Source of the DNA: Phragmites australis
Lineage: Eukaryota > Streptophyta > Magnoliopsida > Poales > Poaceae
Assembly (NCBI RefSeq): GCF_958298935.1
Contig: NC_084933.1
Span: 12,383,001-12,447,000 of the forward strand
Reading direction: 5' to 3'
Length of the DNA: 64,000 nucleotides
Shown here: positions 12,193-25,900 of the stretch, in pieces
Position numbering within the stretch: the stretch's first letter is position 1
Layout: the number at the start of each line of letters is the position of its first letter
Made by a program: the position numbers and the translations under genes
The notes under the pieces: model-generated
Database searches by the model: none
What the model saw: the letters and a program-made list of their open reading frames with translations, nothing else
What the model was told of the DNA's origin: nothing

Positions 12193-12850
12193 TGTTGATG
12201 CTTATGCTCTACTCTGTACTCGATTTCCACATCGAGCAGAGAGTCAGGGGCTACATAACACATTTTTTTATGCTTACGCTCTACTCTCCAGTCGATTTCC
12301 CCATCGAGCAAAGAGTCGGGGACTACATCACACATGTTTTATGCTTACACTCTACTCTCCACTTGATTTCCACATCGAGCAGAGAGTCAGGGGCTACATC
12401 ACGCATTTTTTATGCTTACGCCCTACTCTCCACTCGATTATCGCATCGAGCGGGGAGTCGAGGGGCTATATCATGCATTTTTTATGCTTTTGCTTCACTT
12501 TTTGTCTCTAGTTATCGCACCATTCAGAAGGCTAGGAGTTACATCGTATAATATTAGCGCTTATGCTCCACTATCTACTCGAATCCAGTCATTGAATAAG
12601 AGACATGGGTCAAGTCAAGTATGGTGCAAATACTCTACTCTCTATTTTGATTATCACATCAAACAAATAGTCGGGGGCTACATCGCATACATTGATCCTA
12701 AGGCTTTACCCTTCATTATGTTCAGTCATCGAGTAGAAAGTCGAGGGCTACGCTATTTTCCTTCAATGGTACATGTATGTTCTTTCTTACTCTCTACTCG
12801 AGAATTTTTCTCCTCGACCAGAGAGTCAGGGGCTACATAATAATACCATA
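12193..12850 (+). repeat. Tandem array of about nine ~72-bp units resembling the polypurine-tract junction
   Basis: Units follow the pattern: ATGCTTAYGCTCTACTCT, an imperfect palindrome such as CTCGATTTCCACATCGAG, then GAGAGTCAGGGGCTACATC and a T-run. The first four units (12193-12480) are well conserved; the next five (to about 12850) are decayed but keep the ctac spacing, and the last ends CAGGGGCTACATAATAA. No protein is supported here; the short frames are by-products of the repeat. Confidence 0.8.
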
Positions 12851-13426
12851 TTCTTTTGTAAGTATTTTTACAAAAGTTTATTTGGCTTTGCGTTGATCGC
12901 GTTGGATAGAGCCAACGGAGGCATGTGTTGGGTCGATGATGGACAGTCACACCTCATAAGGCATAACAACACCGAGATTGTCAGGCATCTGACGCCTAAG
13001 GGCCAACAAAGGTTCGAAAAGTCCTAGTCAGTCCCGTGTGTGCTCTCTGATGAGTTCTTATTCATATGTTATCAAATGCACAAATCAATAAAAGTTTGCA
13101 AAAGTCAATCATGTGTTATGTTTCTAGTTTTATACTAGTCTTTTTCTTATTCCTTTTTTGGCCGCCTCGAGTAATTACTCAAGGATCGTGCATCTAATTG
13201 CTTGTTTAGTTGAGATTTTAGGAATTAATTGATATTCAATAAGTGATCTTTGAGGATAATAATAGCACTTGCTAATCAGTTGTGCATCTACTTATGCTAA
13301 CTCTATTTCATCGATAAGGAAATAGCAGACAGTAGCATAGTAGACAAGAAAAATAATAGTAGTTTTTACAAATATCCACAGAGTACGGATCAAATATAAA
13401 TGTTTTGAGTCTCGCACCACGGACCA

Positions 13427-15656
13427 TCAGCTAGAAGGACTACCTTCGCTTTCGCCGTCGGATAGGCTAAGCCCCAAAGACACGATGAAAGCAGGGATCA
13501 AAGGTTCAACGCTTTCCACAATTTTTGCTGCCTCCTCTACAGGGCATACAAAACCTGTCGTCACCATCGAGGTGTCAAGATTGGGATCATAGCTCTTGAG
13601 GAGACCAAGCATTGTTTTGACGTTGAGGGAGGCCGACTAGGTCATACGGTAGAGGGTCTGCTCCTTTAGCTCTTGGAGAGCTATAACCGTAGCTCCCCGA
13701 CTAGCAATCGTAGCATCTCAATCAACCTCTAATTTCTTCAAAATTTTGGCCATTGTGTCCTGATCGGCTTCCACCTTCTTCAAAGCATCAACCATGGCAT
13801 TTCGGTCAGTTATGGCCCGCTTCAGGTTGCCTTGGAGCTTTCCCAGATATTTGTCCTTGTTCTCGATGGTTTTTTATTGCTCATTAATGAGGGCATTTTC
13901 GTTCCTAATTACAAATTCAAGAACTGGAAAGAATAGACAAGGATCGGTTAGTAGTTACTCAGTGAAAAAATCACTAACTAGTGATCAAGGGGAGCACTAA
14001 CGTTCGATTCTTGCCAAGCAAGAGGCGACCTCCACATTCTTTTCCATTTGGCAGTTGTTGTGGTTGACTTCCAAATACCGGGCCTTGGCAGCAACCACAT
14101 GGGCGCTTGTAGCCTTAATGAGGTCCTCTAGAGCTGCAAAGGATCTTCCGTTGAGGCCGATGCCAATACTTCAGTCTTGTTGGTTTGTAAGCTTGACCCA
14201 GAGGCATCCACTGAGGATTTCTCTGCTTGAGGAGATGATGGCGGAATAATTGTGGAGATCGAAGACGAGGCAATGACCAAGTCGCTTGTGATCTGCTCCT
14301 TTGAGTTTTCCAGAAGGGGCAAACTGCAAGGAACAAGATCAAGAATAGAGCGAAAAGCTACAAGCCAGGACAAATACTCAAATCTAACATCTTGTTGACC
14401 GGGATAAGCTCATTGACTTTTGACTTCTGCTTCTTGATTATTTTCCTCCTCAGCGTACCGGCAGATGGATTAGGTTTTGTTGGAGGGATGGTCAAGGGGT
14501 CCGATGAAGCCAAAGCGGCCATTGCCTGTAAGAAATCAGCCAACAACCACGCATAATCCTGAGTTTATCGAGTAAATTATTAAAAAGAATGACCAATTCA
14601 TTAAAGGACGATAACTCGGTAGGAGTTACCCCTCTAGTCAAGTCATCGGACATGGTGGTTTCTCAAGATGGCGGCTGCGAGGATCCACCAGATATCCCCT
14701 GAAAAAGACCATCCATATAGACCCAGCGTTAGCAACCATTTGCTCGATGATAGAAAAATTATCGATTACTGGAAGATTTGATTTCAGTACCAGAGGACTT
14801 CTTCGTTTGCGCTTGAGGGGGCTCAAATCATACAGTGGATCAAACGACGAGGACGATCTCTTTGGTTGGTGAGACCCCTCGGCTTCTCGAGTGACTGGTT
14901 CCTTCCCCTTGTCGCTAGCACCTGAAGAAGTGTCATCAAGATCAAGGACCTCATTTGTGAGGATATGCTCTTGACGTAAGACTAGAGCCTGTGATTAAAA
15001 AAAAATGAGAAGTCAAATCCAGCAAATAACAAACAGCCCTATCTTCCTACTTAAGGAATCCCCACCTCCGGTCGAGGATTCGCAAAGGAGTAGGGCAGAA
15101 TGTAACACTCCGGTGCTTCGTCAGAAAAGAATTTGCTCAGATGAACAGTAACTTCTTGCGGAGATAGAGCTGAAATGGAAATGAGAAAAATCATTCGAAA
15201 GAGCTCGACTGCAATAACAAATGCAACAAAATGCTAATTAACTCTTACATTTGGTCACATCCCTGGAGCCAAAACGCTAAGCATGGTGATGGAGTTCGGT
15301 TTTAGGTGGTGAAGCTCGATTTGGTACCAATCAAATACATTCAAGAAGAACTTGGAAGGAGGGATGTTGAACCCACAATGGAAAAACGATTCAAAAACCA
15401 CGAATTCATGATCAATTTTGCAGGTTGGGAACTCCTCACCGGATGCAAATCTCCATTTAACCAGATCACGACAGGGCACTATTCCTTCAGCCTTGAGCTC
15501 CTTCAACCTTAATTATTGCATCAGGGAGGCCGACCATGTCTCAGTCAGGAGCTCTGTATCGTCAAGCTGCTTGGGCGAGGCATCGACGGACTTCACGTCG
15601 GACTCCTCCTCCGGCGAGGAGGGAGCGGGGGTCTTTAAAGGAGAACCAAAATCCAT
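13427..15656 (-). pseudogene. Antisense gene of the gypsy element, PF04195-type, broken
   Basis: The minus strand starts with ATGGATTTTGG at 15656 and encodes an acidic N-terminus, then, after a stop near 15508, a conserved stretch at 15506-15255 (FVVFESFFHCGFNIPPSKFF and QLHHLKPNSITML). This matches the family Pfam calls putative gypsy-type transposon (PF04195). A Lys/Glu-rich probable coiled coil follows near 13800-13630, and the C-terminus (LLKSYDPNLD, GFVCPVEEAAKIV) ends at 13427. Several stops and shifts make it a pseudogene. Such proteins are plant-specific, of unknown role, and usually found antisense in Tat-type gypsy elements. Confidence 0.7.
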
Positions 15657-15700
15657 GGTTTCCCGACGACGGTGAGTGTATGGGCGAAGAAAGATGGAGG

Positions 15701-15707
15701 CTTATAC
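15701..15707 (-). promoter_or_regulatory. Possible TATA box of the PF04195-type antisense gene
   Basis: Minus strand TTTGTATAAGCC, about 45 bp upstream of the ATG at 15656, the same spacing as the TATA box of the other antisense frame. Confidence 0.4.
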
Positions 15708-16160
15708 AAAAAGGCTGGTGATGAGGGTAAGGAATGACCGCTGTAGTTCCGGTTAGTATGGGTAAATAGCCCAAAACTTATGTCTTTTGTCAACCACTCC
15801 CGCCTCTGTGATGCCTTGATCAGCGTGAAAAGGAGAAGTGACAATATCGTATGAATATTTGTACCCTGTCCAACTTTTGCACGTATTAAATGGGCCCATA
15901 CCCATCGGTTCAAATTTTGAAAGGTTTTTTTAACTCTACTCGGAATCAGGTGTCGACTAATCGAGCTTTTAATCCTTTCTTGAGCTTCAAGTGCGGTTAA
16001 CAGCAGGGCGCTCGACCCAATTATGTTTCCACTCGATACTCGGAATATGCTCCGTTCTTGCTCGATTCTTTTAACTGCAAGCTTGAAGCACCTTATTCGA
16101 CCAGACTTAGACTTGGCGGTACTCAAGTAGAAAATTGCAGAAACCCTTCCTCCCGAGTAG

Positions 16161-16174
16161 AGTTAGGAGGCTAC
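16161..16174 (+). other. Polypurine tract and junction before the 3' LTR
   Basis: AGTTAGGAGGCTAC precedes the LTR start at 16175. It corresponds to the GGGGGCTAC motif common before the 3' LTR of grass gypsy elements and primes plus-strand DNA synthesis in the family. Confidence 0.6.
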
Positions 16175-16811
16175 TTTCGAATAGTGAATTATGGAATATA
16201 TACGCATAAAGAGTATACTATATACGGATAAGGTATGCCGTGTGTATGGTTAACAACTCCGGATATTACGAAACCGAATCTGCGATACCTAATGCTCCCG
16301 GAGATCTAGTAGGTGCATACTAGGAACGTCTCAATTGATACTAACTCGAGAACAACTAGCATCCTAACTGGATATATGTGATCTTTCTTGGTGCACAAGA
16401 TGAATGACTCTCTATCGACTACGATGAGATAGAAGGCGGTACAAGATCCCTATAAGACGGGGATCCGGACCCCCGAATGGAGACTCTTTTTCTTGGAGAA
16501 GAACAACTCATTTGCAACTCGACACAAGCACTAGGACTATAGGAGATACTCGATAACTTTCTCATTAGTCTAGTTTAAATCTCATCTACTCCTCATAATA
16601 AATCTAGACACATTATTTGTACTAGAGTGAATACAAATACATCATCAACCACACAAGACATAGAATATAATTCCAATTAAGGACACAAACTTGTATACAT
16701 TACGTGTCTTATCTCATGTTTAATTCTGAATTACGAAGACAACCCCGTATTCTGAATTACAAAGACAACCACATTATTCTTACGAATATATTGTCAAAAA
16801 AACCCACAGCA
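16175..16811 (+). repeat. 3' LTR of the gypsy element
   Basis: Matches 4396-5017 from TTTCGAATAGTG to CCCACAGCA. It is 15 bp longer, mostly because of a local duplication of gaattacraagacaacc near 16725-16770. The TATA region of the 5' copy is changed here. Confidence 0.85.
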
Positions 16812-16869
16812 TAAAAAAAAAAATAGCTTTTCCAAAAAATCAAAATCAAAAACCCAAACAAATAGACCC
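16812..16869. repeat. Right part of the split MITE-like element
   Basis: Ends CCCAAACAAATAGACCC, the inverted complement of the left end at 4140. See the left part. Confidence 0.5.
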
Positions 16870-17801
16870 TTTTAACATTTCTGAGTAAACTACATCAACC
16901 AATAGACTTTAGAAACTTAACCCTGAGTTTTACGGTTATTGCGTCTCGATTCCTCCATATTCGAGCTAATCAAGCCTGCCTTGCTAGTGTACCTTGTGTA
17001 CCTAATGCACTTCCAAAAATCCTCCATTAACTTGCGCCCTTTTCTTTGCTCATCCCCTCGCTCAATTTTGCCTCTTCCCCGGCTCAACATACGTCGTCGC
17101 CTACTTACCTTTCTCGCATAACTATACTATTATATGGGAGGTTCTATTCATCAGGTGACTAATATTTCCCCAAATCTCAATCGATAAACGTCGATGGTCA
17201 GATCAACCTCCAATGGTTCCCTTGTTTCTTCTACCTCTAGACTGAGCAAATCATCTCCGTCTTCTATGCAACCAGCGCCGAGCTCAAATCACGGATCATA
17301 TACCCAATGATACAGGAAAACAAAAATGGATCACTAGAAAATCTTTCTTGACCTGCAAAAAAGCTGGGATTTCGAGCAAGAGCCAGCAAGGGACTACACT
17401 GCAACCTAGATAACTCACCAGCTAAATTTACAGAAGATGCCGTGGAGAGAACTGCCGAAGATTGTTAAAGCAAATCGGGACCTGTTTCGCCAAAACACTA
17501 AACTACCCCGGGATATCAAACAGGAAATGCGCCATTTCCAAAGCCATCACAGAGATGAACCAAAACTGCTAAACAAGCAAACTGTTGAAGCTCAAGTACA
17601 CAGGGAACCTAAACATCGCGAGAAATGCAACCACAGCAGAGGTGAAAATTCTCAATTCTTCAAAGCTAGAGTTGATTCACTTTTAGAAAATAGGTGTTCA
17701 GTAGGTCTGAAAACATGACATAGAAGCACTTGAGACAACTAACAAAACCCAGAGTAAATATATAGGTCACCCATCCAGCATAAAACACCAGCCAGAATGC
17801 T
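16870..17801. other. 3' flank of RPS8, no separate gene supported
   Basis: The stretch next to 17801 is the expected 3' untranslated region of RPS8. An open frame at 17437-17718 on the plus strand is Lys/Glu/His-rich without a recognised domain and lies antisense to the likely RPS8 3' end, so I do not call it. Confidence 0.5.
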
Positions 17802-20143
<2,342 letters not shown>

Positions 20144-20260
20144 GGTGGCGGCGGTGGCTTGGCTCGGCTGCTGCTCCGCCTCCTCCTCGTCCGCCTGCGC
20201 CGCCGCTGCAACTGGTTCGGTCTCGCAGGGAAGAGGAGAGCGAAACCCTAGGGTCTCGGG

Positions 20261-20410
20261 TTAAATAGGAGGGCGGCCGCGGCTTAGGGTTTACTTACGA
20301 TGGAGATGGGCTGATCCGACGGTGGAGATGAGCTGATCCGACGGTGGAGATGAGCCTGGAGGCCATTCTTTGGAGGATGCGGCCCAGTTAGGCCCGTTTC
20401 CCTAGGCCGG
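20261..20410 (-). promoter_or_regulatory. RPS8 promoter: telo box, site II elements, TATA-like box
   Basis: On the minus strand, upstream of the start, are a TATA-like TATTTAA (20267-20261), the telo box AAACCCTAA (20292-20284), and three TGGGCC/CGGGCC site II-type elements between about 20375 and 20415. Telo box plus site II is the known signature of plant ribosomal-protein promoters bound by TCP and telo-box factors. A 22-24 bp unit, ctgatccgacggtggagatg, is repeated two to three times at 20301-20355. Confidence 0.7.
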
Positions 20411-20513
20411 GCCCAAATGAGTAGATGATCTGCACGGCCGGACCACCTTAAGTGACTAGTATTGCTTTCGAGTTTCTCTCAAAAAAGTATTACTTTCGAA
20501 TTTCCTCTAGCAA

Positions 20514-21799
20514 TTTTGTGTTGATTTAGTCCTCCTATGTAAAATCTAATTTCTTGTAAAATCTTAAGGCTATTTCGAATTTCCTATGTAAAATCGAATT
20601 TTCCCTCACAACAGAGCAGGAAGAGCAACGGGGAGGCGCACAATCTAGCTAGAGCGGCTTCAACAATGAATCCAGGCCGCTATATTTGGTTTTCTAACCC
20701 TTTCGATATTTCAGTTGTACCTATAAATACTAGCTAAGTACCTATACATAGCAATAAAAATATAAATATTGGATGCAATATCATTAAGCACAAACTCAAA
20801 TATGGAGATGTGGATATGTCATAAGATTGTTATAAAAAAATACGTCTGGAGCAATACCATAGTTTGATTTTATATGTAATTCAAAAAAGTAAGGGGAGAT
20901 TATCCGTTAATTTCTCTCCTAATTTTTATTAGTAAAGCGTGTCCTATATCTATAGCCAGTAACGAGGCAAGGCTAGATGATGAGGAAGATGGCAAAAAAG
21001 AATAAATTATTCAAATTTTATAGGTTTTTATTAGATACGAGGAGAATGAGGAAAGAGGTGATGCGAGAACAAACTTATATTTTATATGGTAGAGATTATT
21101 CATAATTAATAAAAGCTCCAGCTTATTTCTCTGGAAAAAAATTGTTGCTTTGTCCGGCTATTTTGTGTTGATTTAGTCCTCCTATGTAAAATCTAATTTC
21201 TTGCAACATCTTAAGGCTATTTCGATTTTCCTATGTAAAATCGAATCTCCCCTCGCAGTAGAGCAGGAACAACAACGGGGAGACGCACAATCTAGCCAGA
21301 GCGGCTTCAACACTAAACCTTTGTCGCTATATTTGATTTTCTAACCCTTTTGATATTTTTGACGCACCTATAAACACTAGCTACGTGCCTGTGTGTTACC
21401 ACAAAAATATAAATATTAGACGCAATAATATTAAAGAAAAACTTATTATATAGAAATGTGGACGTGTTATGAGAGTATCTCCCAAAAATATGGCTAGAGC
21501 AATATCGTATTTTGATTTCAGTGGGATTAAAAAGATTATCCGTTAATTTCTTTATTTTATTTTTATTAGTAAAATATGTTACATATCTATAGCCAGCAAT
21601 GAGGCAGTGAGGCTAGATGATGAAGGAGATGGTAAAAAATGATAAATTATTCAAAATTTAGAGATTTTTATTAGATAGGAGGAGAGCGAGGGAAAATATG
21701 ACATAAAAATCAACTCATATTTTATGTAGTAGAGATTATTCATAATTAATAAAAGTTTCTGCTTATTTCTCTGGGAAAAAATTGTCGCTTTGCCCGGCA
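20514..21799. repeat. 657-bp tandem duplication, AT-rich
   Basis: Sequence from TTTTGTGTTGATTTAGTCC (20514) to the GCTTTGTCCGGC region (about 21160) is repeated from 21171 to about 21799 with many substitutions. Shared landmarks include TCTAACCC, TATAAATATTRGA, GGCTAGATGATGA and ATTCATAATTAATAAAAG. No coding frame. The unit may be an old transposon or MITE; no clear inverted termini were found. Confidence 0.85.
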
Positions 21800-22999
21800 A
21801 TCTCATCCTGTGGAGCGAGGATTTTCTTGCTCTCTCTACTTGCTCACGAGCTATAGATGTTGGTGTGTGGCTGAAATCTTAAGTTGGTTCATTCATACAC
21901 AGTGCACAACATCTCAGCATGCCTTATATTTCAGTTTGACTGAAAAGCCATCAGATCAGCAGTGCAGAGCTTGCATGCCAGTTTGACTGAAAGCCATCAG
22001 TTGAATAGTAGAACTGACACCTTCACAAGGACGGAATTACTTGAGTGAGGCTCAGATCTTCCTGTGAGAAACTTTCATGAATGAGACTTTGATCCTCCTC
22101 CGAGAAACTTCCATCACAAAAGATGAAAGTTTGAAAGCAAGAAAGAGAAATATAGATAAAACATACAAAACTAAACCTTCAAGGCAAAAGTGTTGGCAGA
22201 AATGTAAACACCGTATTAAGTTTTATCTTTCAGAAAAGACTTGATGATTGTAAAGGTGTTGGTTATCTTGGCTTATCTGCTACAAGCGAATTTCATCCCA
22301 AAGAAAAGAAAATTGTCTGCTGCAAAGTAAAAGCACAATATTATAGTCACGCCAATATTGTGCCATCTTTAAATCAATATGCATGGATGAACCTAACTTC
22401 TACGTTGTCAAAATAGAGTAGCACTGGTGCAGCGGTACTGCAATGTTGGCACTTTAGCAAGCGATTTGGTTAACTGATAATGGCAGGGGATACCAACACA
22501 ACAATCAAACTAAACGAGACCACAACTGATCAAATTAGTAATACTTTTACAATACTCTATGCCAAAAGAAACTTGTCCTACACAATAAACCATTATAAAG
22601 TAAGCATAACATCCAGCATAGACATAATGGAAACAATGTCATAGATAGATGGACCATCTTAAACGAACTTTTTCCAAACTGAAGACAAATCTAAAGGAAA
22701 ACTATAATCCAGGATTGGTCTCAGGAGGAATTGATGGATTCCATAAAGAAATACAAAGATTCACTACTAATGAAGATACACAGAACCATTTAAAACCAAA
22801 GGCCACTTTGGAGGATCACACATCTTTATCGTGTGGATTGCTCAATGCTGGAAAAAAAAATTGGGGGAGGGGGGGGGGGACCATCATGAAGGGAAGGATG
22901 CGAAAGTTTTCGCTAGTTAACTCCACCTCGTATTCGCACACCTTCTCCACTGTCTTCCTCTTGATATGCAACAAGTGTGATTCTCTCTCCACCCCCTAG
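21800..22999. other. Intergenic, no gene seen
   Basis: Contains a short local repeat of cagtttgactgaaa-gccatcag near 21935-21995 and a G-rich run near 22861-22880. A 116-residue frame at 22649-22999 has no recognised motif. Confidence 0.4.
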
Positions 23000-25900
23000 T
23001 AGAGGTGGGACTTAGGCCGTGCTTGTGCTTTTGGCTAGCCCACAACCCGACTAGCATGGTACGGTCCAAGCATGATACGATCCGGAATAAAAAATGACTG
23101 ACCCGGCTCAGCACAAGCGACAGGCCGTGTTAGGCCTATATGTGAGGCACGATGGGTGGCTCGGCCCAGCACAAAAAAATGGGCCTTGCTTGGGCTGGAT
23201 CGGCATGTAAACAGGCATGTACGTAGCATTCCAACACTTTTGTATCTTGTTAGTCTATACCTTACTTGTGTGCACCAGGTCCACCTACCTCACCTACTAT
23301 GCCATGCAACATGTGGAAGAGATAGCATGCTCCATAGTCCATGTAGCATGTGTGTGTGAGAGAGATAACATGTGAGAGTACTAGACTAGTAGCAATGTAG
23401 CACACGCAGGCAACAAGCACAGCTCACGCGACAACAATAGCTAGTAGCAAGCAACTACTGCGCGCGCATGCCGCATCAAGTAGATAGGTATTGTCAAGTG
23501 CCTAGTAGCAAACACGATCGGACCATCCATCTATGCACTTGGGTTGTGCCCAGGCTGGCCCAGCACGAACCAGCCCATCATGCCATGGGTTGTGCCTAGG
23601 CCTCATTGGAGATGAGCAAGGCCAGCATGACACATTCCATTATTGTCACACCCGAAAAACCTTAACCTAGTCATCAAGCAAGCATATGCATCATGACATC
23701 ATGTTTTATACTTTTGATTTTATTTTAAGTGTTCAAAACTTTTTAAACGGTACGTTGATAAGCGACTCGCACCATATACTTATGAGTGGGAATTGTTTTG
23801 AAGTAGTTTAGATAGCCCAAAACCATTTAGGAAGGTATGAAAAAAAAATTAGTTGAAAAAGAGGAAAGGAGGATAACTTATTGCATGTGGACCTAGCTCG
23901 CGGTCTGATCATCAGGGCTCAGAATTCCATTTAAAGACCCCCTCAACCCCCTCACTCACTCACTCTCACACTCACTCCCCACCCCGACCCAAAACTGAGA
24001 GAGAAGGGAGCTCTCACCTCGACCATCACAATAGCCAGAGATCGACGGAAGAAACCTTCCCTGAGCTTCACCAAGCCTCCTTGAGCTCCTCCCCGCCGTC
24101 ATCTTCGCCAGAGAAGCTTCCCTCACGTGTTTCTTGTACCTCAATGTTGAGCACCACCCGAAGCCCGATCTCCAAATCGAAGCCTCCTCGAAGCCAGCCA
24201 ACCCTCTAGGAAGCTTTCTGACACTAAGGTGAGACTTTTTCGACCATTTCCCTATCATCATTGAGCTCCAACCGATCCCCATTAGCTAAGACCTGACCTT
24301 CACCCTTAGCCATGGACGTCATCCATAGGGTCATCAAGTTTGGCCCTGTGCATGTCGCTCAAACCGCCTAAAATGAACCACATAGCCTTGTAGAATGTTT
24401 CGGTACCACCCTTGGTCGAAGGCATCGCCGAAGCCTTCGTTGGTGACCTCACTGAGGTGTTGCTGGCCAGGCTCAGTGGTCTAACCGTCACCTGGGCCGG
24501 TCTAACCACGGGCTTAAGACTTGGCCGATTAGAATCAAGTTTAGACTCCCTAGTCAGGAGTCAGACCATTAGTGTGGCTGGTTTGACCTCTAGACCTGCG
24601 GTCTGACCGCCATGTTTACTTAGTACCATTTTTTTCTATGTCTGACCCCCACGGTCTAACCACCACTCCATCTTGGTCTGACCGCCAGCTAATCAAAACC
24701 CAGTAAGCTTATGTTGTCTCATACGATGTTTAAACATCTTCTAGTCCAATTGATCAAGTGTTCATTTGCAAATGTTTTCATGGCATGACACATTGCACCT
24801 TATTCACGATCATGCCTCATAGGCATACCTCTTAGTTCGTTCTTTTGTTCATTCGATGCGTTGTTCCATTGACTAGAGAGTGATGTGTTGACGATTCAAG
24901 AAGTCGAGGCCAATATCAAACCGGAGGTGTATGTGAATGAAGCACAGGAAAACCAAGACAATCATCTATGCATATTTCATCTTTACTTTGGATCTCGTGA
25001 TGTCTGATTTTTATAAATTATCACTATATGTATTATGCATGTTTAGTGAGTCGATGTTGGGTTTTGTTGGTAAAACCTATCTTCTTACATTGCCTCTACC
25101 TTGACATTGTGTATATCTGGATCCATTGTAACCTGAAGTATCACCATAAAATTGTTGAGCTTAAAATGAAAATGATGTGCTTAGCAAACTTAGATCATTG
25201 GTAGAAGTCGAGCGATGCAGCATTATATCGTTCGCGAGCTATATGGCTTAATTATTATTCACAATAAAAATGATGTTAGGATGAAAGAGTTTGTGAGAAT
25301 AAGACAAGATGTGAGCGGTATTAGGGGCAGGCTGGAACAGGAACCCGAATGTCATAGGCCGCTTGCATCAATTAAGCAACGACCGTTGTTTGCCGTTGGC
25401 TTAAGTACTTTATGTACTTCCACATATTCAATAAATGTACGAATGAGCCAATTATCATACGCCATGCTAACACTTGACTTGTGACTCTATGACACGTAAG
25501 AGAAAAATAATGAGTAGAAGCAATGTGTCGGGGAGCCAGAGGTGTCCGGGACACGTTCGCGATAATCCCGATGCCATAGGGGCAAGTGAAAGTGGGTAGT
25601 TTCGGGTATAAGAAAGGTTGTCTCAGGTGCCAAGTAGATGCACCTGACTTGTGTGGATAAAGATGTACTCCTGCAGGATGTAAGATCAATTTAAATTGAT
25701 ACGCTCTCGGTTATAAGAATGTTTAATGTCTATCCTCATCAATCGTAGAGTTCCGATATTGGGTTGTATATGGTATGTTGAGAAGTGACTCGAGTATGTC
25801 TATGTTGAGAAGAGCACGTTCTTAAGTTGGCTATGTTTATACTTATGTTATCATGATAGTTTAGCAAATGTTTTGAGATAAGTTAGGTGCTCACACTTTT

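Larger units (their letters stand above)
4396..16811 (+). mobile_element. Ty3/gypsy LTR retrotransposon, Tat/RIRE2-like, full-length but dead
   Basis: A 12.4-kb element with 5' LTR (4396-5017), primer site, gag, protease, reverse transcriptase, RNase H, integrase, a 3' region with two antisense frames and a tandem array, polypurine tract and 3' LTR (16175-16811). RT before integrase makes it gypsy; large size and antisense genes between integrase and the 3' LTR point to the Tat lineage (RIRE2, Grande and relatives). The LTRs differ at many positions and every enzyme frame has stops, so the insertion is old. Flanking pentamers ccaaa/taaaa agree at only three of five bases. Confidence 0.9.

Noticed and set aside
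12033..12840. Long plus-strand frames in the gypsy 3' region
   Set aside because: They follow the 72-bp tandem units and change frame between units; repeat by-products, not a protein.
17437..17718. 93-codon plus-strand frame next to RPS8
   Set aside because: Charged, without a recognised domain, antisense to the probable RPS8 3' region; likely chance.
22861..22880. G-runs here and near 27580, 44198 and 50966 as G-quadruplex elements
   Set aside because: Single homopolymer-like runs; one is an LTR polypurine tract (50966) and the others may be sequencing-sensitive runs; no four-tract pattern.
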